A stretch of DNA of 64,000 bases. Origin: Paraburkholderia sp. PGU19. Its GTDB lineage: Bacteria > Pseudomonadota > Gammaproteobacteria > Burkholderiales > Burkholderiaceae. Location: positions 620,001 to 684,000 of the forward strand of contig NZ_AP023183.1 of assembly GCF_013426915.1 (NCBI RefSeq), read 5' to 3'. Below the pieces are notes generated by a model, which saw nothing but the letters and a program-made list of their open reading frames with translations, searched no databases and was not told where the DNA came from. Made by a program: the position numbers and the translations under genes. Shown here in pieces: positions 9,557-18,372 of the stretch; the first letter of the stretch is position 1; each line of letters starts with the position of its first letter.

Positions 9557-9839
9557 GTGTCTTCTCCTGTCTCGTTGGCTGAGCATTTGTTATCGTGTAC
9601 ACAGCTGTAACGATCCGGTATTGCCCGGATCCTGAGTTCGGCCTTCATATGTTCCGACCGTATCCCACGATCTGTCAGACTATTTATGTAGTAATACTTA
9701 ATGTATGGATGTGAACTTTCACCGTCCACCCAATGCTTTCTATCCTCCGTGCAGCTTCGTGCCCTGAACCGAGAACGTCGAGTTACACGTCCCTTTGCCT
9801 TTCGTACAGTTGTGAGGTGTTTCCCGATCGCCCGGCACG

Positions 9840-10079
9840 TTAGTGAACGCGCATCGCCACGCGTTCAGCCTCAGGCGGGTACACGCACCACGAACCATCG
9901 CTGTGCCGGAAGAAAAACAGCCCGACCGGCCCTTTCGGCAAAACTAGCTCGATGTGCACAGCAGTCCCCTGATTCGACCGCACACGGCCAAAACGGGTAA
10001 CCCTCACTGGCGTCTCCGAAGTTGGAGCAAGCCATTTTTCAACAAGCGACCGCAAAGACCTTTCTGATGCAATACCCAT
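9840..10079 (-). CDS. Hypothetical protein, 79 residues
   Basis: A small protein without recognised family. Starting at ATG 10077-10079 (MGIASERSLRSLVEKWL), it is preceded by GGGGA. The middle (RVTRFGRVRSNQGTAVHIEL) and end (FFFRHSDGSWCVYPPEAE) look like an alpha-plus-beta fold. It sits between the OmpW gene and the CoA ligase in the same direction. A role in the catabolic cluster is possible but not shown. Confidence 0.55.
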   Translation of the reverse strand: MGIASERSLRSLVEKWLAPTSETPVRVTRFGRVRSNQGTAVHIELVLPKGPVGLFFFRHSDGSWCVYPPEAERVAMRVH

Positions 10080-10191
10080 CTCGTTCCCCAACCATAATCC
10101 CCAGCCTCAAACCGATGACATAAAAAAGCCGGGCGTGAGCCGGGGACGCGTGCGCATGACTAAACACCCCGGATCTTTGCCATGGCTCATG

Positions 10192-12167
10192 TCACCCTGG
10201 CGCGCTATACTTTTTCGACGCTGAGATGCTGCCGACGTTGCTCTTCGAACTGTCCGCGACAGCGACTGAAAACGCGAACGGAAAGCGCCCAAGCGCGGAT
10301 GCGGCCAATGATTCGAGCTGTGCGTCCTGAAGTTCGACTTTCAGTGAAATACCGCGCGAGCCGTCTTCGTTGATGCTAACGGTTGCGCCCTCGACACCGG
10401 CCGCCGCGAGTGCCGTCCGCACGGCGTCTTCCGTTTCGCGCCGTCTGAGCGCCGGCTTGAAAATCTTGCCGACGCCCGTCAGGGGCATCGCGTCGACGAT
10501 TCGTATCCCCTTGGGAAACGCCGCACGCTCCCTGATCTCGTCATGCAGGAACTCCGCCAGTTCTGATTCGGATAACGTTATGCCGGGTTTTAGCTGAACA
10601 TAGGCGACCGGCAGTTCGCCCGCGTGTATATCGGGGCGCCCTACCGCTGCGGCGATCTGGACCGCCGGATGGCGATGCAGTGCCTCTTCGATTGCCGCAG
10701 GGTCGATATTGTGTCCACCCCGGATAATCAGCTCCTTCTTACGGCCGGTGAGCCAGAAGTAACCGTCGGCATCGCAGCGTCCCAGGTCGCCCGTATCCAG
10801 CCAGCGCCCGCCGTCACCGGCTTCCAGCCAGATGCCGCTGTTCTGCTCCGGCTGAGCGTAGCCGGCAAACACGTTTGGGCCGGAGATTACCAGTTGCCCG
10901 ACCTCATCTGCAACGCAATCCCGTACATACCTGCCGGTTTCATCGAGCACCACTGCTTTCATTGCCTGACCGGGCAAACGAAGACCAATCGAACCGACCC
11001 GGCGTTCGCCAAGTGGCGGATTAACACTGCTAACACAGGTGCCTTCCGTGAGGCCGTAGCCTTCAAGAATCCTTACTTCTGTACGTTCCTGGAACGTGCG
11101 AAGCAGTTCGACCGGCATCGGCGCGGCGCCGCACAGGCCATACTCGAGCGAGCTGATATCATGCCCGCCAACCGGAACGTCCAGCAGTGACCCGTAGAGC
11201 GTCGGCACACCGCTGAAGAAGTTGACGCGGTAATGCGCGACAATTTCCCAGAAGCGCTTTACCACGCCTTCGCCCCGATATCCTTGCGGTGTGCCTAGCA
11301 CGACATGCGCACCACGTGAGAATGCCAACAGACCCGTTACCATCACGGCATTGACGTGAAAAAGCGGCAATCCGCAAAACATCGTTTTCCCCGGCCCGAT
11401 GCTGTCGCCGAAGAACTGGCCCGCGTTCCATGCATTGGCCACCTCGTTGCCGTGCCGCCGCATCGCAATCTTTGGGAGGCCCGTGGTGCCGCCCGTGCAG
11501 AAACAGGACGATACATCATCGATGCCTATCCGACGCGTGCTGCCGAGCGCCGCGCCAGATTCACCTGCGATGGCGCTGTTGAAGTCGTGGATGTGGATCT
11601 GGGAAGGAACCGCGCTTCGCAAACGTTGAAGCATCCCGGCCGCAATCCGCTCTTCGCCCGGCATACGGTCAGCCAGATTGACGAGCACCAGATCCTTCAG
11701 GGTGGGAACCGTATGCAACACCGCTCGCACTTTTTGCCAAAGGTCAGTCCCAGCAAACGGCGCCAGTGTGACCAGCACACTGACTCCTGACGCGTTGAGC
11801 AGTTCGCCAATGGCTTCCGCTTCAAGTAGCGGATTGATCGCGCAGACAATTCCGGCCGCTTCACCGCCCCAGATCACGAAATGCGTCTCGGGAGGTTGGG
11901 CAGTACGTATGCGATGACCGAGTCGTGTTGCACGCCCAGTCGCGCAAACATGTTCGCGGTCCGCCTAATATCGTGCACGAGCTCGCTGTATGTCCAGCGC
12001 TCTGCGTTCCGGTAGTCGTTGGCCGTTGCAAAGAACGAGAGCGCCGGTGCCGATGGATCAATCGCCGCGCCCCGGCAGATCATCTCGTAAGTGCTCGTCG
12101 GCAGATCCGCCGCCAGTCCCTGCCTTTCGATGGCAAGAACATCGTCCATGCATGCGACGGCTTTCAT
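10192..12167 (-). pseudogene. AMP-dependent acyl-CoA synthetase, broken by a one-base deletion
   Basis: Two frames together make a 650-residue ANL-superfamily ligase. The first frame (12167-11874) gives the N-terminus up to SVIAYVLPNLP. The second (from about 11877) continues IWGGEAAGIVCAINPLLE without a break in homology. One G is missing around 11887-11893, where CCGGAGACG would be expected and CCGAGACG is found. The adenylation motifs are intact: CFCTGGTTGLPKIAMRRH, EGYGLTEGT, WLDTGDLGRCD, TGRKKELIIRGG and a PLTGVGKIFK lysine region. The ATG overlaps the TGA of the upstream hydrolase gene (ATGA), so it was translationally coupled in the catabolic operon. The enzyme would activate an organic acid to its CoA thioester. 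A sequencing error is the main alternative to real inactivation. Confidence 0.85.
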
Positions 12168-13120
12168 GCGGCCTCTTCCACGACGACGTTACGTTGCACG
12201 CCCAGATTGATCGAGCGGTCATAGCTCGTGATAAACGCCTCCACGACGTCCCCCACCTGAAGGTACTGCGGCCTTTCCGCCTGCAACTGCAGGAATAGCC
12301 GCCATTTTTCCGCTTCAGGCAACTGCGCCGCGGCGCGTTGCTTTTCGGGTGACGGAATGCTCAGCGCACAGCCGGAGGGTGTTCCGGTCGCGAGCAGGTC
12401 CCCGGCGCGCAGGTCCTGTATGCGGGAAAGCTCCGTCAGGGTCTCGGCCGGCCCGTAGACAAGTCCCGCAGTGGAGTCGTTCTGACGGACGGTGCCGTTC
12501 ACCGTCAGCGTCAGCACGAGCTCCTTCAACTTCGGAATGTCCTCTTTCTCAAGCAGGCAAAGATAGGGGCCCACCGGGCCAAACGTGCGATAGCTCTTGC
12601 CCTTGTAGAACTGCATCTGCGGAATCTGGATGTCGCGCGCGGAATAGTCGTTCACGATGACGGCACCCGCGATGTAGTCGTGCAGGTTCTCGTCGATGAC
12701 CATTTCGCGCGATGTAACGTCGCGTTTGAGCACAAGACCGAGTTCAATTTCATAGTCAAGAAACCGCACTTCGTTCGGTTTCACAACGGTCGAGTCGGCC
12801 GGAACGATGCAGCTCGTTGCCTTGGTGAAGATCATGTTGAACTTCTTCACATCGGGGTCCATGCCGGATTCGATCATATGCTGGCGATAATTCGCGCCCT
12901 GACAGATGAACTGCTGATTGGCGGTCACGGGCGACAACCACCGCACTTCACGCTCGGGAATCCTCGGTCCATCCAGCACAAGCAGCCGTTCGACCGGATT
13001 GGCCTCGATGAACTCAGCGGTTGACCCGAACTCGCCCGGAATCCGCGTGATAGCGTTATCGGCTACTACGCCCCACTGCTCGCGGCCCTGGTGCAGGTAA
13101 TGCAGAACGTGAACTGCCAT
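12164..13120 (-). CDS. Fumarylacetoacetate-hydrolase-family enzyme
   Basis: A 318-residue FAH-family protein. The metal-binding core is clear: LDYEIELGLVLKRDV supplies the acidic ligands, AGAVIVNDYSARDIQ and FYKGKSYRTFGPVGPYL follow, and LLATGTPSGCAL closes the active site. Family members hydrolyse or decarboxylate acylpyruvate-type products of ring cleavage, using Mg2+ or Mn2+. It starts at the ATG at 13118-13120 after GGAGA. It begins 34 bases after the VOC-protein stop and overlaps the CoA ligase by four bases. It therefore probably acts between ring cleavage and CoA activation. The exact substrate cannot be read from the sequence, and a hydratase (MhpD-like) role is the alternative. Confidence 0.9.
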   Translation of the reverse strand: MAVHVLHYLHQGREQWGVVADNAITRIPGEFGSTAEFIEANPVERLLVLDGPRIPEREVRWLSPVTANQQFICQGANYRQHMIESGMDPDVKKFNMIFTKATSCIVPADSTVVKPNEVRFLDYEIELGLVLKRDVTSREMVIDENLHDYIAGAVIVNDYSARDIQIPQMQFYKGKSYRTFGPVGPYLCLLEKEDIPKLKELVLTLTVNGTVRQNDSTAGLVYGPAETLTELSRIQDLRAGDLLATGTPSGCALSIPSPEKQRAAAQLPEAEKWRLFLQLQAERPQYLQVGDVVEAFITSYDRSINLGVQRNVVVEEAA

Positions 13121-13154
13121 TTGTCAATCTCCGGCTTCTAAGGATAGGGATGGT

Positions 13155-14225
13155 TCAGGCGAAAAGCTTCGCCAGCGTGCGCAGCTTGCTGAGCGTCAGG
13201 TCCGGGCTGCGGCGCAGGTTCTTGAAAAGCGCGACAAGGCTCGCGGGAGTGAACCTGGGCTTCGTGAAGCTGCGCGGCATTGTCGGCCCCCACTGGGCCA
13301 TCGCCTCACGGCTCACGGCATGGATGCCCGTCGGCTCGTCGGACGTGAACAGATCGCCGTCGCAGTAGTGTTCGTGCTTGTCGCCCCACGGGTCCTGCCA
13401 GTAGTCGAAGATCTGGCTACCCAGGATATGTCGGCCAATGCCCCACGCGTGGGTCCATCCCTTGTCGCGAAGCACACGCTGGCCCATCCCAACTGCGTCC
13501 GCGTCAACGAGTTCGTAGGCGCTGTGGCTGTACGTCGCGACAAAACCCTGTGCAAGCGCAAGCGTGTGATGATCTGCCGGTCTGTCGCCGAGATCGAGAC
13601 GCATGAACGCGACAACCGGCGAGCCGTCTGGAAGCACCTGCACGTCACTCGGGATAAACCCGAAATGGCGCGTATACCACGCACAGGTTTCCTGATAGTC
13701 GGCAAGTTCGAGCACGACGTGCCCCAGCCGGACGATCTCTGGCGCGCCCTCTGGGGGTCGCTGCGTACCGTTGATGCGGACGGTTGCGTCGACGGAATTG
13801 AACGACAACGGCAGTCGGTGCGGCAAGGCTGATGCGGGTGCCTGGCCCCAGATCGCATCGACACGAAAACCGGAAGGGTCCGTCAGTCGCACCACGTAGC
13901 CGCCGCCCGTTAGCACCGACCGTTCGACCTCCGACGCGCCAGGCAGCTTCGCGAGTGCATCGAGTTCTTCCCTGCTGGCGACCTGCAAGCCAAACCCGAC
14001 AAACCGCGCTTTCGACGCCTTGCGCACGACATAACAAAAATGCGAGGCGCCCGTACCGCGAAGAAGCAGCAGCACCTCGCTTCTTGATACGGTTTCGAGT
14101 CCAAAGTCATTGAGAAAATGTTCGGCTTGCTCGAGGTCTGGCCGGTCAAATATCAGATAGCCCAGGGCGGTCGCTTTCGCCGTGGGATGGGGGTGACGGG
14201 CCGGTTGTGCAGTAGTCAGTTTCAT
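13155..14225 (-). CDS. VOC-family protein, extradiol-dioxygenase-like
   Basis: A 356-residue two-module vicinal-oxygen-chelate protein. The N-terminal module (about residues 20-125) is degenerate. The C-terminal module starts RLGHVVLELADYQETCAWY, with the first histidine ligand. HHTLALAQGF and YSHSAYEL follow, and the module ends with FDYWQDPWGDKHEHYCDGD, where the last acidic and histidine ligands of type I extradiol dioxygenases are expected. It is the first gene of the leftward catabolic operon. Promoter B (14587-14615) lies 360 bases upstream and points at it. A ring-cleaving dioxygenase acting on the hydroxylated product of the molybdoenzyme is the best inference. No strong ribosome binding site precedes the ATG. 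Confidence 0.8.
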   Translation of the reverse strand: MKLTTAQPARHPHPTAKATALGYLIFDRPDLEQAEHFLNDFGLETVSRSEVLLLLRGTGASHFCYVVRKASKARFVGFGLQVASREELDALAKLPGASEVERSVLTGGGYVVRLTDPSGFRVDAIWGQAPASALPHRLPLSFNSVDATVRINGTQRPPEGAPEIVRLGHVVLELADYQETCAWYTRHFGFIPSDVQVLPDGSPVVAFMRLDLGDRPADHHTLALAQGFVATYSHSAYELVDADAVGMGQRVLRDKGWTHAWGIGRHILGSQIFDYWQDPWGDKHEHYCDGDLFTSDEPTGIHAVSREAMAQWGPTMPRSFTKPRFTPASLVALFKNLRRSPDLTLSKLRTLAKLFA

Positions 14226-14586
14226 GGCGGAAGGTAATCAGACGAATGCGATGGCCGATGCTGCTTCGAGCGCTGGCACGCTGGCACGATGAACCAGCGG
14301 CAGACGATGCTCTCGCGCAACAGGGTTCCCGACGGCACTGCGAAGACCTTGGGTATTTGCGCGGACGCGCCAGCAGCCTCTCACGTCACACCACGTGATG
14401 CGGTGAGTGCTCGCTGCCTTCCCCGCCGGCTCATACGCCGACGCGATAGGGATCGCGGGTCCTGATACCCGAATGGGCGGACAAATAGGGTGATGCCGGC
14501 CGGTCGGCCCGGCACCATTTCTGGTTGCTGTCTCCACAGTCACTCCATGTGTTTTAGTTAGACCGGCCCTCGGTGCCGTTGATGAC
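14226..14586. other. Long leader or intergenic region
   Basis: There are 360 bases between promoter B and the VOC gene start with no recognisable gene. It could be a long 5' leader or hold an unseen second promoter. Confidence 0.4.
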
Positions 14587-14635
14587 ATTAAACTCATCGC
14601 TGATCGTTTTGTCAATATAGACGTTCGAATCTATA
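14587..14635 (-). promoter_or_regulatory. Promoter B and TATAGA/TCTATA operator between the catabolic operon and TetR2
   Basis: Leftward TTGACA (14610-14615) and TTTAAT (14587-14592) are 17 bases apart. The spacer holds ACGATCAGCGATGAG, close to promoters A and C. Beside it lies an inverted repeat, TATAGA (14616-14621) and TCTATA (14630-14635). TATACT at 14632-14637 may be the rightward -10 of TetR2, so one repressor could control both directions. Confidence 0.6.
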
Positions 14636-14664
14636 CTGTGGAAATGACCAGACCAGGATTCACC

Positions 14665-15420
14665 ATGACAAACACGACAGATCGCCGGACCATCAAACGT
14701 TCCACGCGTGCGGCGCCCGCCGCCCCGGCTCCCGTTGTCGAAGAGCGGGAGCCCCGCGGTGCGCGCCGCAAGCGCGAGACGCGGGCCCGTCTGCTCGACG
14801 CCGCCCTTAGGCTGATGGCGGAAAAGGGCATGGAGGGCGTGGCGATCAACGAAATCACCGAGGCCGCCGACGTAGGCTTTGGCTCGTTCTACAACCACTT
14901 CGAATCGAAAGAAGCGATCTACGCGACGCTCGTCGATAACGTGTTTGAGGAATTCGCGAACATGCTCGATCGCCTTGCGGGCGGCATTACCGACCCCGCA
15001 GAGGTGGTCGCCGTCTCCGTGCGCCACACTGTCCTGCGTGCGCGGCACGACCCGGTGTGGGGGCGTTTTCTGATACGTGAAGGGTTTTCTGCGCGCGCGA
15101 TGAGCCGCGGGCTGGGCCAGCGGCTGCTGCGCGATATCGGCAACGGCATTGCCGTGAAACGGTTCGTCGTTGCCGACCCGTTTATCGGATTTCTCGCAGT
15201 GGGTGGCACGGTCCTCTGTGCGATCGCCGCGGAACTGAACTTCGTCGCGCCAGGCGCGAGCGCAGCGGGCGTGCTGAAAGAACTCGGCTTCAGTGGCGAG
15301 CACTTCCCGGAGCGCACAGCAGCGATGTTGCTGCAAACGCTTGGGCTAAAGCGCGCTGAGGCGGAAAAGATTGCGGCGCGGCCACTGCCCGTCGTCGAGG
15401 AAGCCGTCGAGGAAAATTGA
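14665..15420 (+). CDS. TetR-family regulator (TetR2)
   Basis: A 251-residue TetR regulator with a basic, low-complexity N-terminal tail of about 35 residues. The helix-turn-helix follows: RARLLDAALRLMAEKG, then INEITEAADVGFGSFYNHF and SKEAIYATLV. The ligand-binding domain contains RHTVLRARHDPVWGRFLIREG and SRGLGQRLLRD. It is a clear paralogue of the broken TetR3 at 25.9 kb, matching over nearly its whole length. I prefer the ATG at 14665 because AGGA lies six bases upstream and the likely -10 (14632-14637) would start transcription just before it. A GTG at 14638 is also in frame. It is divergent from the catabolic operon and probably represses that operon and itself. Confidence 0.9.
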   Translation: MTNTTDRRTIKRSTRAAPAAPAPVVEEREPRGARRKRETRARLLDAALRLMAEKGMEGVAINEITEAADVGFGSFYNHFESKEAIYATLVDNVFEEFANMLDRLAGGITDPAEVVAVSVRHTVLRARHDPVWGRFLIREGFSARAMSRGLGQRLLRDIGNGIAVKRFVVADPFIGFLAVGGTVLCAIAAELNFVAPGASAAGVLKELGFSGEHFPERTAAMLLQTLGLKRAEAEKIAARPLPVVEEAVEEN

Positions 15421-15584
15421 GGATCGCGAAACGAGCAACTGTTGTGATCACGCCCAGGCCGGACCGACGATGTGACTACCGCGTTCCTTCGTGGCGGCCG
15501 CCTGCCAGGCGTGGGGACTGATTGTCATCGGAAGGCGTCGGGACAGTATCGCCACGCGGGCCATTTGACCCGTGCCCGCCTTGC

Positions 15585-15899
15585 TCAATCGCCCCCCAGC
15601 GCAAGAATGCTTGCGATCAATTCCTGGTCCTCGTTGTCCAGCACTTCGCGGTGGAACCTCGAAAGATCGCGGAGCGCTGAACATACGAGCCGAACCGGAT
15701 GCGGTGTCGACGGCAGAAGCGGCCAGGCATGTAGCAGATAGAGCAACGGTGTGATCTCGCGCCGCTCGCACCACCGGTCGAAGAGCAAAATACAGAGATC
15801 ATCGACCTGCTTGCGCAAATGGGCGGCCCCATCGCTGACATCCGCGGCTCGTACCGCGGTAAAAAGGGACGCCATTTTGCTGTTGGAAGCTCTGTTCAT
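15585..15899 (-). CDS. Hypothetical protein, 104 residues
   Basis: A small, probably all-helical protein beginning MNRASNSKMASLFTAVRAAD. It contains LRKQVDDLCILLFDRWCERR and PLLYLLHAWPLL, a pattern I associate with uncharacterised Burkholderia proteins. It lies 79 bases downstream of pqiC on the same strand and may be the last gene of the pqi operon. Function unknown. The start could also be the ATG eight codons later. Confidence 0.65.
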   Translation of the reverse strand: MNRASNSKMASLFTAVRAADVSDGAAHLRKQVDDLCILLFDRWCERREITPLLYLLHAWPLLPSTPHPVRLVCSALRDLSRFHREVLDNEDQELIASILALGGD

Positions 15900-15978
15900 T
15901 CCTGTCGATACAAATGGGCCTGTTTGCCTATCGAGCGAGCGGCGGAGGCCCGCGCCGACTGGGGACGGGCAACCGGAC

Positions 15979-16713
15979 TCATTCCTCAAGGCGCGGAACC
16001 GCCCTGTCAGCGGCTGTTTGGGCACCGTCTGTCGCACGCGGGCAGGACAACGTCCTCTTCCCCGGTTTGCCCGAGGCCCGAGTGGGACTCGATGGACTAT
16101 CTGGCGCGCTCGCGGCGAAGGCGCGTACGACTTTCGCTATCTGTGCAGCGACTACGCTTATCGCGCGGCGATGGCCGCCTACGATCGCCTGATATCCGTC
16201 AGACACGGGCTCGCTCACTACGCTGTGGCAAGTCAATGTCTCGACGTCCGCCGACGTGCGTACATTCCATACAACGTCAATCAGCACATGTGAACCGGGC
16301 CAGGATTCAAAGCGCTGAACATCGACGCCAACCTGATATACAGGAACGTCCTCACCACGGGCGACCGTCTTCGCGCCGGGCGCGCCGGCCTGTTGGCTCA
16401 CGCCAGCAATCAGCGCATAGCGAATTTCGTCCGGTAGAGACGACGCCCACCGATCGTCCTCCAATACCTGCACCTGAGCCGCATTAGTCTGTACCACAAG
16501 CTCGCTTCTTGCGACAGCGGCCGGCACCTTCACCGGACGCACGTCGATACGATATGACGGACTCGCAGTGCTGCCCGTAATCGTCGGCAGTGCATCGGTG
16601 CCGAGCGTGTAAAAGCGCGTCGGCGGCGAAGCGCACGCCGTCAGGACGGCCAGACCCATGACGGTCACGGTCCGCACTACAGTGCGCCATGAACGGGATT
16701 GCCTCAGCATCAT
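15979..16713 (-). CDS. pqiC: PqiC-like outer-membrane lipoprotein
   Basis: A 244-residue lipoprotein. The signal peptide ends in the lipobox LTACAS. The mature part begins PPTRFYTLG, typical of the PqiC/YmbA (DUF330) family, followed by YRIDVRPVKVPAAVARSELV. The last 40 residues are a low-complexity tail. PqiC anchors the periplasmic PqiB tunnel at the outer membrane for lipid movement. Its ATG overlaps the pqiB stop by four bases, so the two are translationally coupled, and pqiA lies upstream in the same direction. Confidence 0.9.
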   Translation of the reverse strand: MMLRQSRSWRTVVRTVTVMGLAVLTACASPPTRFYTLGTDALPTITGSTASPSYRIDVRPVKVPAAVARSELVVQTNAAQVQVLEDDRWASSLPDEIRYALIAGVSQQAGAPGAKTVARGEDVPVYQVGVDVQRFESWPGSHVLIDVVWNVRTSADVETLTCHSVVSEPVSDGYQAIVGGHRRAISVVAAQIAKVVRAFAASAPDSPSSPTRASGKPGKRTLSCPRATDGAQTAADRAVPRLEE

Positions 16714-18305
16714 GGCCTGTCTCCTTTCTTGCCGAACAGCAACGCCTGGGGATGACGCTCCAGGTAATCGGCGAGCATATTCAGAGACTGCAGGGTACGC
16801 GTCAGTTGCTGCATGGCGTCCTGAACGTCCGACTGCATCGGCGCGGTCTGGCGCAGCGTCGATTCCGCAGTGCTGAAGGTCTTTTGTGCGGCAGCGAGCG
16901 TGTCGCGGGCTTGCGGTACGACCTCGGTGTCCATATGCCCGAACAGCCGGTTGGCGTTTTCAAGCGCGCCATTCAGGTTGGCGCCTATCCGGTCGAACGG
17001 CACCTGGTTCAGTTTCCTCGCGATGTCTGCTACCTGCACCTGAAGTTCGTCGAGCGTGTTCGGCACGGTCGGCAGTTCGATCGGGTTGCGGTGCACATCG
17101 ACGCTCGCCCGGGGCGCTTTCGGGAACATGTCGAGCGCAACATACAACTGGCCCGTCAGCAGGTTGCCCGTCCGCAATTGCCCGCGCAGCCCTTCCGTCA
17201 CCAGGTGCTGCAGCAGCTCGTGCCCACCAGGCGTGTCCGGCGCGGGTAGCGCCTCGCTGGAGCGCCGGCTGAGCCGGTCTGGATAAAGCGCCATCGACAC
17301 CTTCATGCTGAAGCCCTTCTGTTTTTCGTTGTACTCGATACCGATGTCGGTCACCTGCCCGAGCGCGATCCCGCGAAGGTCGACGGGCGCGCCGACAGAC
17401 AGTCCACGCAAAGACTGGTTGAATCGCATGATCACATTAAGCGACGGGCCGTCGGGCTCGCGCATGGCGTCCGACTCGTCCGCTGCAAGTCGAAACACCG
17501 CTTTGTCAGCTGCCGGCTGTCCGGAGTCCTGCCCCGCCGGAGACTGGAACGCCAGCCCTCCGACGACAACGGTCGCAAGTGATTGCGTATTGAGCTTCAG
17601 ACCGTTGGAATCGAGACGCAGATCGACGCCGCTGGCATGCCACCACCGGGTATTGCTGGCGACGTATCCGTCGAACGGTGCATTGACGAAAACATTGACG
17701 ACAACACCCGCACCGTGCGGATCGAGCGAGTAGCCAACCACCTGACCCACCTGGATGCGATGATAGAAGATAGGGGCGCCGATATCGATCGAGCCCAGCG
17801 ATTCGCCTCGCAGCGTGTACTGATGCCCCGGCTGCCCCGTCGTGACAATGGGCGGATTCTCAAGGCCCAGAAACGCCGTTTGCCTTTCGGTCGAACGCCC
17901 AATATCCACGCCGATGTAGGCACCCGAGAGCAACGTACCGAGGCCGGAGATACCGTTGGCACCCACGCGCGGGCGCACCACCCAGAACCGCGCGCCTTGC
18001 GTCGCAAATTTCGCGGCGTCCTTGCTCAACTGCAGGCTTACGATCACGCGCCGCAAATCGCTCGACAGCTTGACGGCCTGCACCGAGCCGATCTCGACGT
18101 CCTTGTATTTGACCTTTGTCTTGCCTGCCTCCATGCCTTCCGCATTGTTGAAAGTGACAGTGACCACCGGTCCCTTTTCGGCAACGGATCTGGCCACAAG
18201 CGCCACCCCGATCAATGCGGAGATGAGCGGCACCAGCCAGATCAGGGATGGCAGCCAACGTTTGCGCGGCTTGAGTTCAGGACTGGAAAGATTGGATAGA
18301 TGCAT
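16710..18305 (-). CDS. pqiB: PqiB, MCE-domain lipid-transport protein
   Basis: A 531-residue inner-membrane-anchored protein. One transmembrane helix lies at about residues 18-40 (LPSLIWLVPLISALIGVAL). It is followed by three MCE repeats: GPVVTVTFNNAEGMEAGKTKVKY near residue 45, then the segment from GQPGHQYTLRGESLGSIDIGAP, then one around GPSLNVIMRFNQSLRGLSVGAPVDLRGI. The C-terminus is a long helix (ARDTLAAAQKTFSTAEST) that would form part of the hexameric needle. In Escherichia coli, PqiB spans the periplasm with PqiA and PqiC. Length and domain order match the family. Confidence 0.95.
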   Translation of the reverse strand: MHLSNLSSPELKPRKRWLPSLIWLVPLISALIGVALVARSVAEKGPVVTVTFNNAEGMEAGKTKVKYKDVEIGSVQAVKLSSDLRRVIVSLQLSKDAAKFATQGARFWVVRPRVGANGISGLGTLLSGAYIGVDIGRSTERQTAFLGLENPPIVTTGQPGHQYTLRGESLGSIDIGAPIFYHRIQVGQVVGYSLDPHGAGVVVNVFVNAPFDGYVASNTRWWHASGVDLRLDSNGLKLNTQSLATVVVGGLAFQSPAGQDSGQPAADKAVFRLAADESDAMREPDGPSLNVIMRFNQSLRGLSVGAPVDLRGIALGQVTDIGIEYNEKQKGFSMKVSMALYPDRLSRRSSEALPAPDTPGGHELLQHLVTEGLRGQLRTGNLLTGQLYVALDMFPKAPRASVDVHRNPIELPTVPNTLDELQVQVADIARKLNQVPFDRIGANLNGALENANRLFGHMDTEVVPQARDTLAAAQKTFSTAESTLRQTAPMQSDVQDAMQQLTRTLQSLNMLADYLERHPQALLFGKKGDRP

Positions 18306-18372
18306 TGTTCAGAATTCTGTTTTCAGGATTTCCGGTGTGTTGTGGCGAAGGAAGCGGCCAGCGCTTCATCGT

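Noticed and set aside
14554..15336. Leftward 260-codon frame opposite TetR2
   Set aside because: TetR2 on the other strand has clear family motifs, so this is a shadow.
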